The notes under the pieces are model-generated. The model was given only the letters and a program-made list of their open reading frames with translations. It ran no database searches and was not told where the DNA came from. The translations under genes were made by a program, and so were the position numbers. This document shows positions 1 to 7,340 of a DNA stretch of 51,876 nt, in pieces (the stretch's first letter is position 1; each line of letters opens with the position of its first letter). The DNA comes from CAZAIO01 sp964485235 (GTDB lineage Bacteria; Chloroflexota; Dehalococcoidia; GIF9; UBA5629), in assembly GCA_964485235.1 (NCBI GenBank), contig CAZAIO010000003.1, forward strand, positions 1 through 51,876. Reading direction: 5' to 3'.

Positions 1-164
1 AAGCATGGACCATGCCCAGAGTGCTTGACTTTATGGCAAGAACAATAGACAAATATCCCTTTGATAAGATAATCTCCGATAAATTCAAACTGGAAGATGC
101 GGAAAAAGCGATGAAGCTTGCAGCAGCAGGTAAAGTAGTGAGAGCGGGTATCGTTATGGAATAA
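1..164 (+). CDS. Zinc-type (MDR) alcohol dehydrogenase, C-terminal fragment
   Basis: Only the last 53 codons are in the window; the reading frame is open from the left edge (first whole codon at base 3) to TAA at 162-164. The translated tail ends in KVVRAGIVME, preceded by FKLEDAEKAMKLAAAGK. This is the usual C-terminus of medium-chain zinc dehydrogenases (a helix that contributes to the nucleotide-binding core, then a final beta strand). The Zn ligands and Rossmann motif lie outside the window, so the substrate cannot be told. A 6-hydroxycyclohex-1-ene-1-carbonyl-CoA dehydrogenase (BamQ/Had) would fit the BamB-like gene downstream, but this is inference from neighbourhood only. About 820 bases separate it from the next well-supported gene, so it is probably not in the same operon. 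Confidence 0.6.
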   Translation, partial: AWTMPRVLDFMARTIDKYPFDKIISDKFKLEDAEKAMKLAAAGKVVRAGIVME

Positions 165-351
165 TACGGCGCCGGCCGGTAATAATATTCATTGAGTTTT
201 CAACCTGCCTCCGGATTGTGCAGATATAATCAATAGAGCGTATTTATACAATCCGGGGGCAGATGTCGATAAATAATCACATTCTGTATATCATTTCTTC
301 CTTAATTGACTTCAACTATAACGTCTTTGTATCCTCCTGTGTATCTTATTA

Positions 352-381
352 TTGACAATCATTTTTTTTGCATGTTATAGT
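352..381 (+). promoter_or_regulatory. Sigma70-type promoter
   Basis: TTGACA at 352-357 and TATAGT at 376-381 are separated by 18 bases. The predicted start is near 388. It is the only strong two-box promoter I see upstream of the radical SAM/BamB-like operon on the plus strand. Confidence 0.6.
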
Positions 382-549
382 AAAAATATAGTTTGTTCTA
401 ATACAACTATAACAAATGTAATTGATTTGTACTCAAGGGTTTTAATGGCGCTCCTGTAATAAACAGTATTGCCTGATAAAGAAATACGAGTAAAACATCT
501 GATAATGGATAGCTTCCTTTTTATGAGAGGAAGGTTCGGTTAATCAGTT

Positions 550-584
550 TCACCGGTAAATAATACAGCCGGGTGATTTCTTTT
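550..584 (+). terminator. Possible intrinsic terminator or attenuator hairpin
   Basis: TCACCGG (550-556) can pair with CCGGGTGA (569-576) with one bulged base, and is followed by TTTCTTTT. It lies between the promoter at 352 and the riboswitch at 686, so it could terminate a short leader RNA or attenuate the operon. The stem is short and the T tract interrupted. Confidence 0.35.
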
Positions 585-685
585 CAATTGAGTACATCAA
601 TAATCGCATATGGGAGCTGTTATTTTCTACGGATAAAGCAGATATGCCCATAAAAGTTTGTTAATAACATAGTTAAAAATGTAGC

Positions 686-772
686 AATTCTCCGAGCCAT
701 CTCGCCTAAATCCTTAACAGGACAAGGAGACTGGCCGGTAGGGTATCGCTGGAAACGGTGCTGCCTTCCTGA
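686..772 (+). promoter_or_regulatory. Moco/Tuco RNA motif (molybdenum/tungsten cofactor riboswitch candidate)
   Basis: The segment has the conserved blocks I associate with the Moco RNA family: CTCCGAGCCA near the 5' end, GGAGACTGGCCGGTAGGG (726-743) and GTGCTGCC (759-764 region). The folds are consistent: TCTCC pairs with GGAGA, GAGCCA with TGGCC, GGTAG with CTGCC, a CGCTG-GAAA-CGGTG hairpin carries a GNRA tetraloop, and TCCT-TAAC-AGGA forms the middle hairpin. A palindrome TTCCTGATCAGGAA (766-779) immediately follows and abuts the ribosome-binding sequence AAAGGAGA (778-785), which suggests translational control. The genes downstream encode a radical SAM/SPASM protein and a tungsten-enzyme family member, exactly the context expected for the tungsten (Tuco) variant. 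Not verified with a covariance model. Confidence 0.72.
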
Positions 773-786
773 TCAGGAAAGGAGAA

Positions 787-990
787 ATGATGATGATAAA
801 TGCGCATGTCGAAGTGCGCTTGGACAAAATACGGCCGGTATCCAGGCCGATACCTTTCCGGCTGTTGCATGCATTCAATTGTACTGTAATTTCATTTCAT
901 GATAATTACAGGGTCTTCAAATCATCGCCGGTTCATTTCTTTCGACTCATTATGATCCCGCAGGAAGAATATTTATACAGATATGGATGA
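787..990 (+). CDS. Possible 67-residue leader peptide ORF
   Basis: An ATG at 787 sits 2 bases after AAAGGAGA (778-785), or starts at the second or third ATG in the same run (790, 793) with better spacing. The ORF ends in an ATGA overlap with the start codon of the radical SAM gene at 987, which itself lacks a well-placed Shine-Dalgarno sequence, so translational coupling would make sense. Against it being an ordinary protein: the composition is odd, no family is recognisable, and the first part of the ORF (801-866) is also rich in inverted repeats, such as GCGCA/TGCGC and GGTATC/GATACC, as expected of untranslated structured RNA. It could be a coupling leader, a peptide substrate of the SPASM enzyme, or chance. 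Confidence 0.3.
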   Translation: MMMINAHVEVRLDKIRPVSRPIPFRLLHAFNCTVISFHDNYRVFKSSPVHFFRLIMIPQEEYLYRYG

Positions 991-2171
991 AATATGTACC
1001 GGTCAATACTAAATGTAACAAATATAATTGTAAAAATCAGGAAATATTTATTGTGGAAACAACTTCTGAACATATAGATAACACTGAAATAGTGCATCCC
1101 TCTGATAAGGGGCGAATACAGGGAGAAGGTACCTGGGCAAAACTCGCTTTTTTCTGGTTCATTCTGTTCCTGTCCTACAAATGCACCAGAAGGTGTAAAT
1201 ATTGTTACGCTTTTAATCAAGTTGGTGATGAAAAAGAAACTATAGTCGAGATGGACGAAAAGACATTCTCACGGCTTTTAGATTGGATCCCCGAAGTATG
1301 GAAAATAAATAATATTAAAGTGAACGCCGTTAGTTTTCTTGGCGGCGAACCGCTATTGAGAACGGACAGAATAAAAAGAGTCATGGACTCTATATATAAA
1401 AACACTGAAGGCATGCAGAGCGATGTCTATACAAATGGTGACCTGGTCGATTCCGTAAACTGGGATGACCTCGAAGATATCCGGTGGATCGCCACAAATA
1501 TTGCCGATAACAGTATAGAAGAGCTTTCCCGAAGAATGAAGATAGTAGGGGAAAGATCAAATGTAAAAGGACAGACTATAACAGCTACTATGGATGATTT
1601 TAATCTCGATAGAGCGCTTGATATAACACGGTTCGGGATAGAAAACGGTTATCGACTGAGATTTTACAGGAACCTCTATAGAGGTATAGATACGGAATAC
1701 AAAAAGAAGTTGCTTCAAAAATATAACGAAGTCTGCGATATGCTGGAGGACTATACCGGTAAAGGGTACGACGTCAATACTACCTTTCTATTCGATACTT
1801 TAATTCCCTCGTGGACATACGATAGTTCTCCCTACCTGTGCGGGAAAAGCATTGCAGCAGTATTTCCGGACGGAACTATCGGTCCATGTTTACGAAATCA
1901 TTCTTTTAAAAGCGGGACAATTCTTGATGAAGACCCACTGGGAAAGATCAATTGCAGCACCTACCAATTCGATCTTGAAATGCCGGATATCCCGGAAGAA
2001 TGCCGGTCATGCAAGTCGAAAACTGCCTGCCAGGGCGGCTGTCCTTTCGACAAACTTCTGCTGACCGGTGCACGGAGCGGAAAATCAGTTGTTTGTGATT
2101 TACATAAAGAGATCATCCCGCGATTACGGCATCTGGACGATATAAAAAGAAATCAAAAATCCGAAATATAA
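987..2171 (+). CDS. SPASM-domain radical SAM protein, tungsten-enzyme associated
   Basis: A 394-residue radical SAM enzyme. The cluster motif CX3CX2C is at C66, C70 and C73 (KCTRRCKYCYAF) and GGEP at 119-122 supports SAM binding. The C-terminal third has a complete SPASM pattern: CX9-15GX4C (CGKSIAAVFPDG..GPC), then CRSCKSKTACQGGC (CX2CX5CX3C) and a last Cys in VVCDLH, enough to ligate two auxiliary 4Fe-4S clusters. Family members next to aldehyde:ferredoxin oxidoreductases are annotated as tungsten cofactor-modifying proteins (Cmo), whose exact reaction is not established; other SPASM enzymes modify peptides. The gene starts in an ATGA overlap with the leader ORF and ends 48 bases before the BamB-like gene. 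Role as maturation factor for that enzyme is inference from position. Confidence 0.8.
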   Translation: MKYVPVNTKCNKYNCKNQEIFIVETTSEHIDNTEIVHPSDKGRIQGEGTWAKLAFFWFILFLSYKCTRRCKYCYAFNQVGDEKETIVEMDEKTFSRLLDWIPEVWKINNIKVNAVSFLGGEPLLRTDRIKRVMDSIYKNTEGMQSDVYTNGDLVDSVNWDDLEDIRWIATNIADNSIEELSRRMKIVGERSNVKGQTITATMDDFNLDRALDITRFGIENGYRLRFYRNLYRGIDTEYKKKLLQKYNEVCDMLEDYTGKGYDVNTTFLFDTLIPSWTYDSSPYLCGKSIAAVFPDGTIGPCLRNHSFKSGTILDEDPLGKINCSTYQFDLEMPDIPEECRSCKSKTACQGGCPFDKLLLTGARSGKSVVCDLHKEIIPRLRHLDDIKRNQKSEI

Positions 2172-2219
2172 GAGCACTACATACAAAATTAATAACAAAG
2201 TTCAGAAAGGTGGATTAGT

Positions 2220-4214
2220 ATGAGATATGCCGAAACAGGATATTACCTGGATATAGATCTGGCCAGAGGTAATATTGAAAGAATAGCTTCCGACCCTAAA
2301 ATGACCGACATGCATATTGGCGGTCTGGGTACAAGTGTCAAGCTTTTTTGGGACATGGTCCCTCCTGAAGTAGAGGCTTTTGATGCCGCGAACCCTCTGA
2401 TATTCAGTGCAGGTCTTTTATGCGGTACGCCAGCATTCAGCTGTAATCGAACAGTGATGACCACAGTTTCTCCACAAACGGGCCTGATTGCTTATCCGAT
2501 GATGGGCGGGTTCTGGGCAGCAGAACTGAAATATGCAGGTTATGACAAAATTATCGTACGAAACAAATCACCGCAGCTGGTATATCTATGGATAAATAAT
2601 GATAAAGTTGAGATACGCGACGCGACTCATTTAAAGGGGAAAGGAGCACTTGAAACACAGGATCTTATCAGACAAGAATTGAATGAACCAAGGGCACAGG
2701 TAGCCGCAATAGGGCCGGCCGGCGAAAACCGTGTCTTTACTGCATCAATCGAGCAGGGGAGATCAAGCGCCAGCCGTCTTGGTGGCGGTGCAGTTATGGG
2801 AGATAAAAATTTAAAAGCAGTCGCAGTCCGCGGAACAAAAGATATCTACCTCGCTCGCGGTGCTGAATTTATGGAACGTATAAATGAAGTCCTTAAATAT
2901 ATTAAATTCCGAAATGAAAACCCGATCCCCGGCGTTATGACTATTCTAGCGGGTATCGGTTCTCCTCAGGAAATGAGGCATACCGATGAGAAATGGCATA
3001 CTGAAAGCTTCGCATGGGGCAATGCCCGCGCCAGAAGAAAGGACTTCTGGACCGAAGATATCGAAGAATCATGGACTGCTTCTCAACATGAAGCCGTAAG
3101 ACGACTTATAAGCTGTTTTAATTGTACGCAGCATTGCGGTGCATTGATTAAATATAGAGATGTTCCGCCATATATGGCAAAATGTTTCGGCAAACTTACC
3201 TATGCGATGGCAGCTTATGTCGATAATCTTGATTTTGCATGGAGAATTTTACAACGCGCAACAGAGTATGGAGTTGACTCATTCTCAACTCCGCAAATAC
3301 TCGCCTTCGCTGTAGAACTCTATGAAGCCGGTATATTGACCGACAAAGACTTTGAAGGTTGCCCGCCTGATAAAGAGGGACGATTTTTCTGGTTACTGCA
3401 CAAAGTCGCTCATAGAGAAGGAATCGGCGATATTCTGGCAGACGGCACATACTGGGCAGCGAAAAAGATCGGTAACGGTGCGGAAGAATTTGCGCATAAT
3501 ACTATTAAAAAGCACGAACAGCTTCCTCTAAAACTGGGGATGCTCGATCCTCTCTATTTTCTCATGTATGCAACCAATGAGAAAATAAGCATTACTCAGA
3601 TCGAAGGTAACTGGCCTCAAGCACCGTTTGGTACGAGAGAAGAGAGAGAAGCTTTTATAAAGGACTGGCCGCAACTTCCGGATGAACACTATAAGCAATA
3701 CCTGCTCGATTGGGAACCGCGCGGCGATAATGCCAATCCTTATTTTCCTACTCCCGAAATGAGTTGTGAAATCGTGGACTGGATGGAGACAATGCACAAT
3801 ATCGACGATGCGCTCGGATTTTGTGCAGGTATGTCATCATTCTGTTTAAAACCCCCTTACCATATTCATAATATACCCGGCTTGATATCCTCTGCACTGG
3901 GAATTGATATGGATGAAGACATGCTTAAACATACGGTCAGGAGGAGCCGTAATTTACACCGGGCATTGAATATAAGAAAAGGTATGACAAGGGCCGATGA
4001 GAAACCGCCCGCAGACCACTGGAAGAAGAGGTTTCCGGAACTTGAAAGTCTGCTCCTGGACACGTATTATGAATATAAGGGATGGAATAATGACGGTATC
4101 CCCACTAAAAAAACCTTGCAGGATCTGGACCTGGGTTATGTCGCTGAAGACCTGGAAAAGAGAGGGATATTAAAAGACGAACCTGATTCGAAAAATACAC
4201 CTGTAGAGGTATAA
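2220..4214 (+). CDS. bamB: BamB-like tungsten oxidoreductase (AOR family; class II benzoyl-CoA reductase catalytic subunit candidate)
   Basis: A 664-residue member of the aldehyde:ferredoxin oxidoreductase (AOR) family, longer than classical AOR (about 600) and close to BamB of Geobacter (about 650). The AOR N-domain motifs GGLGTSVKLFW, GLIAYPMMGGFWAAELK and LGGGAVMGDKNLKA, which bind the bis-pyranopterin cofactor, are present. The 4Fe-4S ligands are C299, C302, C306 (SCFNCTQHC) and C535 (ALGFCAG). In BamB, a glutamate and a histidine near positions 251 and 260 are proposed to act at the tungsten site; here E251 and H260 occur in SPQEMRHTDEKWHTESF. The C-terminal wording (GIPTKKTLQDLDLGY) also reads like BamB. 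BamB dearomatises benzoyl-CoA to the 1,5-dienoyl-CoA using low-potential electrons from BamC-I, none of which are adjacent. A strong AGAAAGGTGG precedes the ATG. An AOR acting on another aryl- or cyclic acyl-CoA or aldehyde is the alternative. Confidence 0.75.
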   Translation: MRYAETGYYLDIDLARGNIERIASDPKMTDMHIGGLGTSVKLFWDMVPPEVEAFDAANPLIFSAGLLCGTPAFSCNRTVMTTVSPQTGLIAYPMMGGFWAAELKYAGYDKIIVRNKSPQLVYLWINNDKVEIRDATHLKGKGALETQDLIRQELNEPRAQVAAIGPAGENRVFTASIEQGRSSASRLGGGAVMGDKNLKAVAVRGTKDIYLARGAEFMERINEVLKYIKFRNENPIPGVMTILAGIGSPQEMRHTDEKWHTESFAWGNARARRKDFWTEDIEESWTASQHEAVRRLISCFNCTQHCGALIKYRDVPPYMAKCFGKLTYAMAAYVDNLDFAWRILQRATEYGVDSFSTPQILAFAVELYEAGILTDKDFEGCPPDKEGRFFWLLHKVAHREGIGDILADGTYWAAKKIGNGAEEFAHNTIKKHEQLPLKLGMLDPLYFLMYATNEKISITQIEGNWPQAPFGTREEREAFIKDWPQLPDEHYKQYLLDWEPRGDNANPYFPTPEMSCEIVDWMETMHNIDDALGFCAGMSSFCLKPPYHIHNIPGLISSALGIDMDEDMLKHTVRRSRNLHRALNIRKGMTRADEKPPADHWKKRFPELESLLLDTYYEYKGWNNDGIPTKKTLQDLDLGYVAEDLEKRGILKDEPDSKNTPVEV

Positions 4215-4298
4215 CCAGAGCTTTTGCTTTCAGGCAGAATCCTGTTATCATTTCTGTTAGTATACTGTTCCCGATTTATAAAATTATGGTGAATTTGA

Positions 4299-4922
4299 AT
4301 GGCGGATATCGGAAATAATATCGAGCATAATAATCGAACTATTTACAAGGTCGGTCCTTATACCCGTGAGGCGTTTCTGGACTATGTCAGCGCTTTTCAT
4401 CACTATGCTGCTCCGGGAGTCGTGATCGGCGGTATTATGGTCAGTATAGCAATGGAACAGATGCCGGAGGGAGTACTATATAATGCTCTCTCCGAAACGG
4501 TATCCTGTCTGCCCGATTCAATCCAGCTTCTCACACCATGTACAATAGGGAACGGCCGTCTTCGAATTATTAATCTCGGTCGTTATGCTTTCAGTTTATT
4601 CGACAAACAGAATGGCAGAGGTATACGTATTTATCTCGATCCGGAAAAATTACATTCGTGGGATGAGATACGGACATGGTTTTTGAAGCTAAAAGCAAAA
4701 CAGGAACAGGACACGGCAGCACTGCAGGAGCAGATATGGGAAGCCGGCCGCGCAATTTATACATTTCATCCGGTACAGGTCAAAGCGGAGTTCCTTGTTA
4801 AACAATCCAAAGGAGATATCGGGGTCTGTAGAAGATGCGGCGAAGCATATCCGGTTTCGGATGGGGATATCTGCCTCGGGTGTCAGGGAAACGCTCCGTA
4901 TGAAAACCGCGTTCAAGTTTAA
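4299..4922 (+). CDS. FmdE-family protein with C-terminal zinc ribbon
   Basis: A 207-residue protein whose first 115 residues resemble the FmdE domain (named for formylmethanofuran dehydrogenase operons): the usual FHGHxCPG start is here FHHYAAPG (33-40), followed by GGIM and the block LTPCTIGNGRLRIINLGRYAF. The normally conserved metal-binding His/Cys of the first motif are changed to Tyr/Ala, so the canonical metal site is probably lost or altered. A C-terminal zinc ribbon is intact (C177, C180, C192, C195). FmdE proteins recur beside molybdenum and tungsten enzymes, and a role in cofactor handling has been suggested, not proven. It follows the BamB-like gene by 84 bases on the same strand; no terminator separates them. 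Confidence 0.65.
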   Translation: MADIGNNIEHNNRTIYKVGPYTREAFLDYVSAFHHYAAPGVVIGGIMVSIAMEQMPEGVLYNALSETVSCLPDSIQLLTPCTIGNGRLRIINLGRYAFSLFDKQNGRGIRIYLDPEKLHSWDEIRTWFLKLKAKQEQDTAALQEQIWEAGRAIYTFHPVQVKAEFLVKQSKGDIGVCRRCGEAYPVSDGDICLGCQGNAPYENRVQV

Positions 4923-5087
4923 TAATTATACATATTTCCCATCTGTAGTTAGAACAGAAGGGGAGTTTACATAATGATATGCAGACATTTCCTCGATTAA
5001 AACACAATTACTATATGGTATAAATCGATATTTTCCTTTATACTATAGCATCGTATATAGGTTCCTTTTATTCTCTAGGAGGTACTC

Positions 5088-5555
5088 ATGGAAGGCAAAA
5101 CTGTCGATCAAAGCAGAGCAATAATGTTATTGCCGATGAAGCCTCCGGATGCAAATACCGCCGGGAATGTGCATGGCGGAGTAATCATGCAACGTATAGA
5201 TGAAGTAGGTACAATCGTTGCAATGAGACATTCGCAGAGAATAGTAGTCACTGCTTCCGTAGATAAAATAGACTTTATTAAACCGGTATTTATCGGCGAT
5301 GTTGTCACTTTTAAAGCGAGCCTTAACCTTGTAGGTAGGACTTCAATGGAAGTAGGTGTACGTGTCGAGTCCGAAAATCCGATCACCGGCGTAGTCAGAC
5401 ACAATGCATCGGCATTTCTCACCTATGTAGCCCTCGATAAAAGCGGAACTCCCACAGAAGTGCCGCCTCTTATACTCGAGACAGACGAGGATAGGAAACG
5501 AAACAAACAAGCACAGGAACGTAGAGAACTGAGACTTCAGGAAAGAACGAGATAA
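5088..5555 (+). CDS. Acyl-CoA thioesterase, hotdog fold (YciA/BACH type)
   Basis: A 155-residue single hotdog domain. The motif PPDANTAGNVHGGVIMQRIDEVG is the catalytic signature of YciA/BACH-type acyl-CoA hydrolases (Asn and Asp near the substrate), followed by VVTASVDKIDFIKPVFIGDVVTFKA, the typical second half. The last 25 residues are a charged, Arg/Glu-rich tail. It hydrolyses acyl-CoA to free acid and CoA in the cytoplasm; the chain specificity cannot be told. An excellent Shine-Dalgarno, TAGGAGG, stands before the ATG. It could serve as an overflow valve for CoA thioesters made by the upstream enzymes, but it is 165 bases downstream of the FmdE-like gene and may be independent. Confidence 0.85.
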   Translation: MEGKTVDQSRAIMLLPMKPPDANTAGNVHGGVIMQRIDEVGTIVAMRHSQRIVVTASVDKIDFIKPVFIGDVVTFKASLNLVGRTSMEVGVRVESENPITGVVRHNASAFLTYVALDKSGTPTEVPPLILETDEDRKRNKQAQERRELRLQERTR

Positions 5556-5668
5556 CCGCTATCTTCCGCAAATTCACCGAGAACCAATTAAAACCTGTAT
5601 TCAGGATTCCTATTTATACAGCAGTAAACGATAAGATAATTTAAATAACCGTTTATGAAAAATTTACA

Positions 5669-5860
5669 AGGGTGGTGGCAGAGTTGAATGCTGGTTTGCT
5701 AAATAAGTCCCGGAAGCCGATTATTTATTTGTTGGTCATTTTCTATTGGTCATTACGAGGTAGAAAGAAAGCTGCCACCACCTCGTGTTCAGGTTAGAAG
5801 CAAGGGATAACTGCGGAACTAAGTCGGAGAGACCATTTTTTAGCCGCTTGCTTTCAACCA
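5669..5860. ncRNA. Candidate structured RNA in a convergent intergenic gap
   Basis: A perfect 11-bp stem GGTGGTGGCAG (5671-5681) with CTGCCACCACC (5772-5782) encloses a 90-nt domain that contains TTGGTCATT twice (5732-5740 and 5746-5754). A second stem, GGTTAGAAGCAAG (5792-5804) with CTTGCTTTCAACC (5847-5859), 11 of 13 pairs, encloses a smaller GCGG/CCGC, CTAA/TTAG and GTC/GAC hairpin. There is no supportable ORF, and the flanking genes (thioesterase and trxB) converge on it, so it is not a 5' leader. It does not look to me like tmRNA, SRP RNA, RNase P RNA or 6S RNA. Strand unknown; a TTGTGC-N17-TATAAC promoter-like pair lies on the minus strand near 5899-5927. Confidence 0.4.
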
Positions 5861-6045
5861 ATTATTAATATAACATAACCCCTTTTTTGCGACTTCCGTT
5901 ATATTACTCATTTTGAATAGGCACAAGGACGTGCTAAATGGTTAAAATATAAGTAATTATGCTTGTTAATTATATTTATCTACAAGCAAAAGTGCTCGTA
6001 TATTTGACTATAGCAATACGAAATATAGCGAATAATAATATATAA
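5861..6045. other. AT-rich intergenic sequence
   Basis: Together with 5556-5860 this makes a 490-base gap between convergent genes. In this right half I see only AT-rich sequence, a weak inverted repeat AATATAAC/GTTATATT (5867-5874 and 5898-5905), and no ORF or strong terminator for trxB. Confidence 0.4.
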
Positions 6046-6960
6046 TTATTTCTCTTTTATGTATTTAAAGGCAGAAATTGCCGCAGTTGCCCCGTCGCCA
6101 ACTGCAGTAGATACCTGACGCGGAGAGTTAATACGTATGTCACCTGCAGCGTATATCCCGGGGACAGAAGTGCCCATAAATTGATCAACGATAATTTGAC
6201 CGTTTTCATTTAACTGCACAATATTGTTAAAATTCCGGCTATTCGGTTTTACACCTACCGCCACAAAAACTCCTGAAACAGTAAGAGTTGAAACGTCTCC
6301 TGTTTTCACATCTCTTAGTTTCAAATCTTTCACCATAGTGTCACCGCGTATTTCATCAACAATCGTATTCCATTTAAACTGAACCTTAGGATTATCTAAA
6401 ATACGTTTTTGTAATACCTGGCCTGCGCGTAACTGATCGCGCCGGTGAATCAGATATAAACGTGATACATGTTGAGCAAGTTCAAGAGCATCGGTAATAG
6501 CAGTATCACCTCCACCAACTACAGCAACTTCCTTTTCACGGAAAAGGAAACCGTCACATGTTGCACAATATGACACTCCTTTTCCGATATAATTGTCCTC
6601 TCCGGGTACACCCAGTTTACTGTATTCCGATCCTGCAGCAATAATAATTGCATCCGTCTCGAAGGTATTCTCGCCGGTAACAACACTGTGAGTTTTACCC
6701 GCTTTTATACTGTTAACCTCGGCAATAACCATTTCCAACCCGTATTTCTCCGTCTGCTGCTGCATTAACGAAGTGAGTTCGAATCCGGATATGCCTTCGG
6801 GAAATCCGGGATAATTCTCAACGAGCTGCGAATTTACGATCTGTCCGCCGTACATACTTTTTTCCAGGAGCACCGTCTTAAGTCCTGCTCGACTTGCGTA
6901 CAGTCCGGCCGTAAGTCCGCCCGGTCCTCCTCCTATAATCACTACATCATATTTTGCCAT
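6046..6960 (-). CDS. trxB: Thioredoxin reductase
   Basis: A 304-residue low-molecular-weight thioredoxin reductase, which passes electrons from NADPH (or in some anaerobes another donor) through FAD and a redox disulfide to thioredoxin. The FAD motif GGGPGGLTAGLYASRAG is at 10-26, the redox-active CATC at C132-C135, the nucleotide motif GGGDTAITDA at 149-158 with HRRD after it, and the C-terminal FAD block GIYAAGDIR. Length and domain order are normal. AAGGTGG precedes the ATG. The CooT-like gene lies 24 bases upstream on the same strand, so the two are probably co-transcribed, although no functional link is known. Confidence 0.95.
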   Translation of the reverse strand: MAKYDVVIIGGGPGGLTAGLYASRAGLKTVLLEKSMYGGQIVNSQLVENYPGFPEGISGFELTSLMQQQTEKYGLEMVIAEVNSIKAGKTHSVVTGENTFETDAIIIAAGSEYSKLGVPGEDNYIGKGVSYCATCDGFLFREKEVAVVGGGDTAITDALELAQHVSRLYLIHRRDQLRAGQVLQKRILDNPKVQFKWNTIVDEIRGDTMVKDLKLRDVKTGDVSTLTVSGVFVAVGVKPNSRNFNNIVQLNENGQIIVDQFMGTSVPGIYAAGDIRINSPRQVSTAVGDGATAAISAFKYIKEK

Positions 6961-6984
6961 AGAAAATTTCCACCTTTAATGAGT

Positions 6985-7179
6985 TTATTTTCCGTGAACC
7001 TCAATTACTACATTGTGTTTTATAAAATCTATAGACTTCACCGTGGCATTAAACTGTTTCTCTTCACCCAGAATATCTTTACATAGCACATTTCCATTGT
7101 TTATGCTCATTTTTACAACATCCTGCATAATGCTCTTTCCGGAATCAATGCTATTTTCATAGACCGTTGCTATACACAT
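6985..7179 (-). CDS. CooT-like small nickel-binding protein
   Basis: A 64-residue protein starting MCIATVY. The short length, the Cys at position 2, and the pattern of a hydrophobic N-terminal strand, an acidic middle and an NVVIEVHGK end match the CooT/RNA_bind_2 family. In carbon monoxide dehydrogenase systems CooT binds Ni(II) through Cys2 as a dimer and supports cofactor maturation. GAGGAGG is well placed upstream of the ATG. It lies 24 bases before trxB. The window also has cooC, another nickel-insertion factor, about 8.5 kb away, but no CO dehydrogenase catalytic gene. Many CooT homologues occur without CooS, so nickel function here is family inference. Confidence 0.65.
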   Translation of the reverse strand: MCIATVYENSIDSGKSIMQDVVKMSINNGNVLCKDILGEEKQFNATVKSIDFIKHNVVIEVHGK

Positions 7180-7340
7180 AATTCCTCCTCGATCACATTT
7201 GCTTTATATTTATTATAACAAAATTCGCTCTCCTATCCGTGAGCATATCTTTCACTGATTATAATGAAATAATACAGATATCTAATAATAACGGGTAATT
7301 ATCGTAAAAACGTGAAGCAGTTAAGTTGACATAATATCAA

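Larger units (their letters stand above)
165..685. other. Long intergenic leader with no convincing gene
   Basis: This stretch holds no ORF I can support. It contains a good sigma70-type promoter (352-381), a hairpin with arms CTTCCT/AGGAAG (513-533) and a second hairpin followed by a T-rich tract (550-584). If transcription starts near 388, the RNA would run about 300 nt before the Moco/Tuco motif at 686. The lack of a closer promoter with both boxes suggests that this long leader may belong to the same transcript, but a promoter between 600 and 680 that I failed to recognise is possible. Confidence 0.5.

Noticed and set aside
5669..5682. T-box-like sequence AGGGTGGTGGC
   Set aside because: Resembles the T-box AGGGTGGTACC only partly, comes at the 5' end of the structured region and has no aminoacyl-tRNA or amino acid gene downstream.
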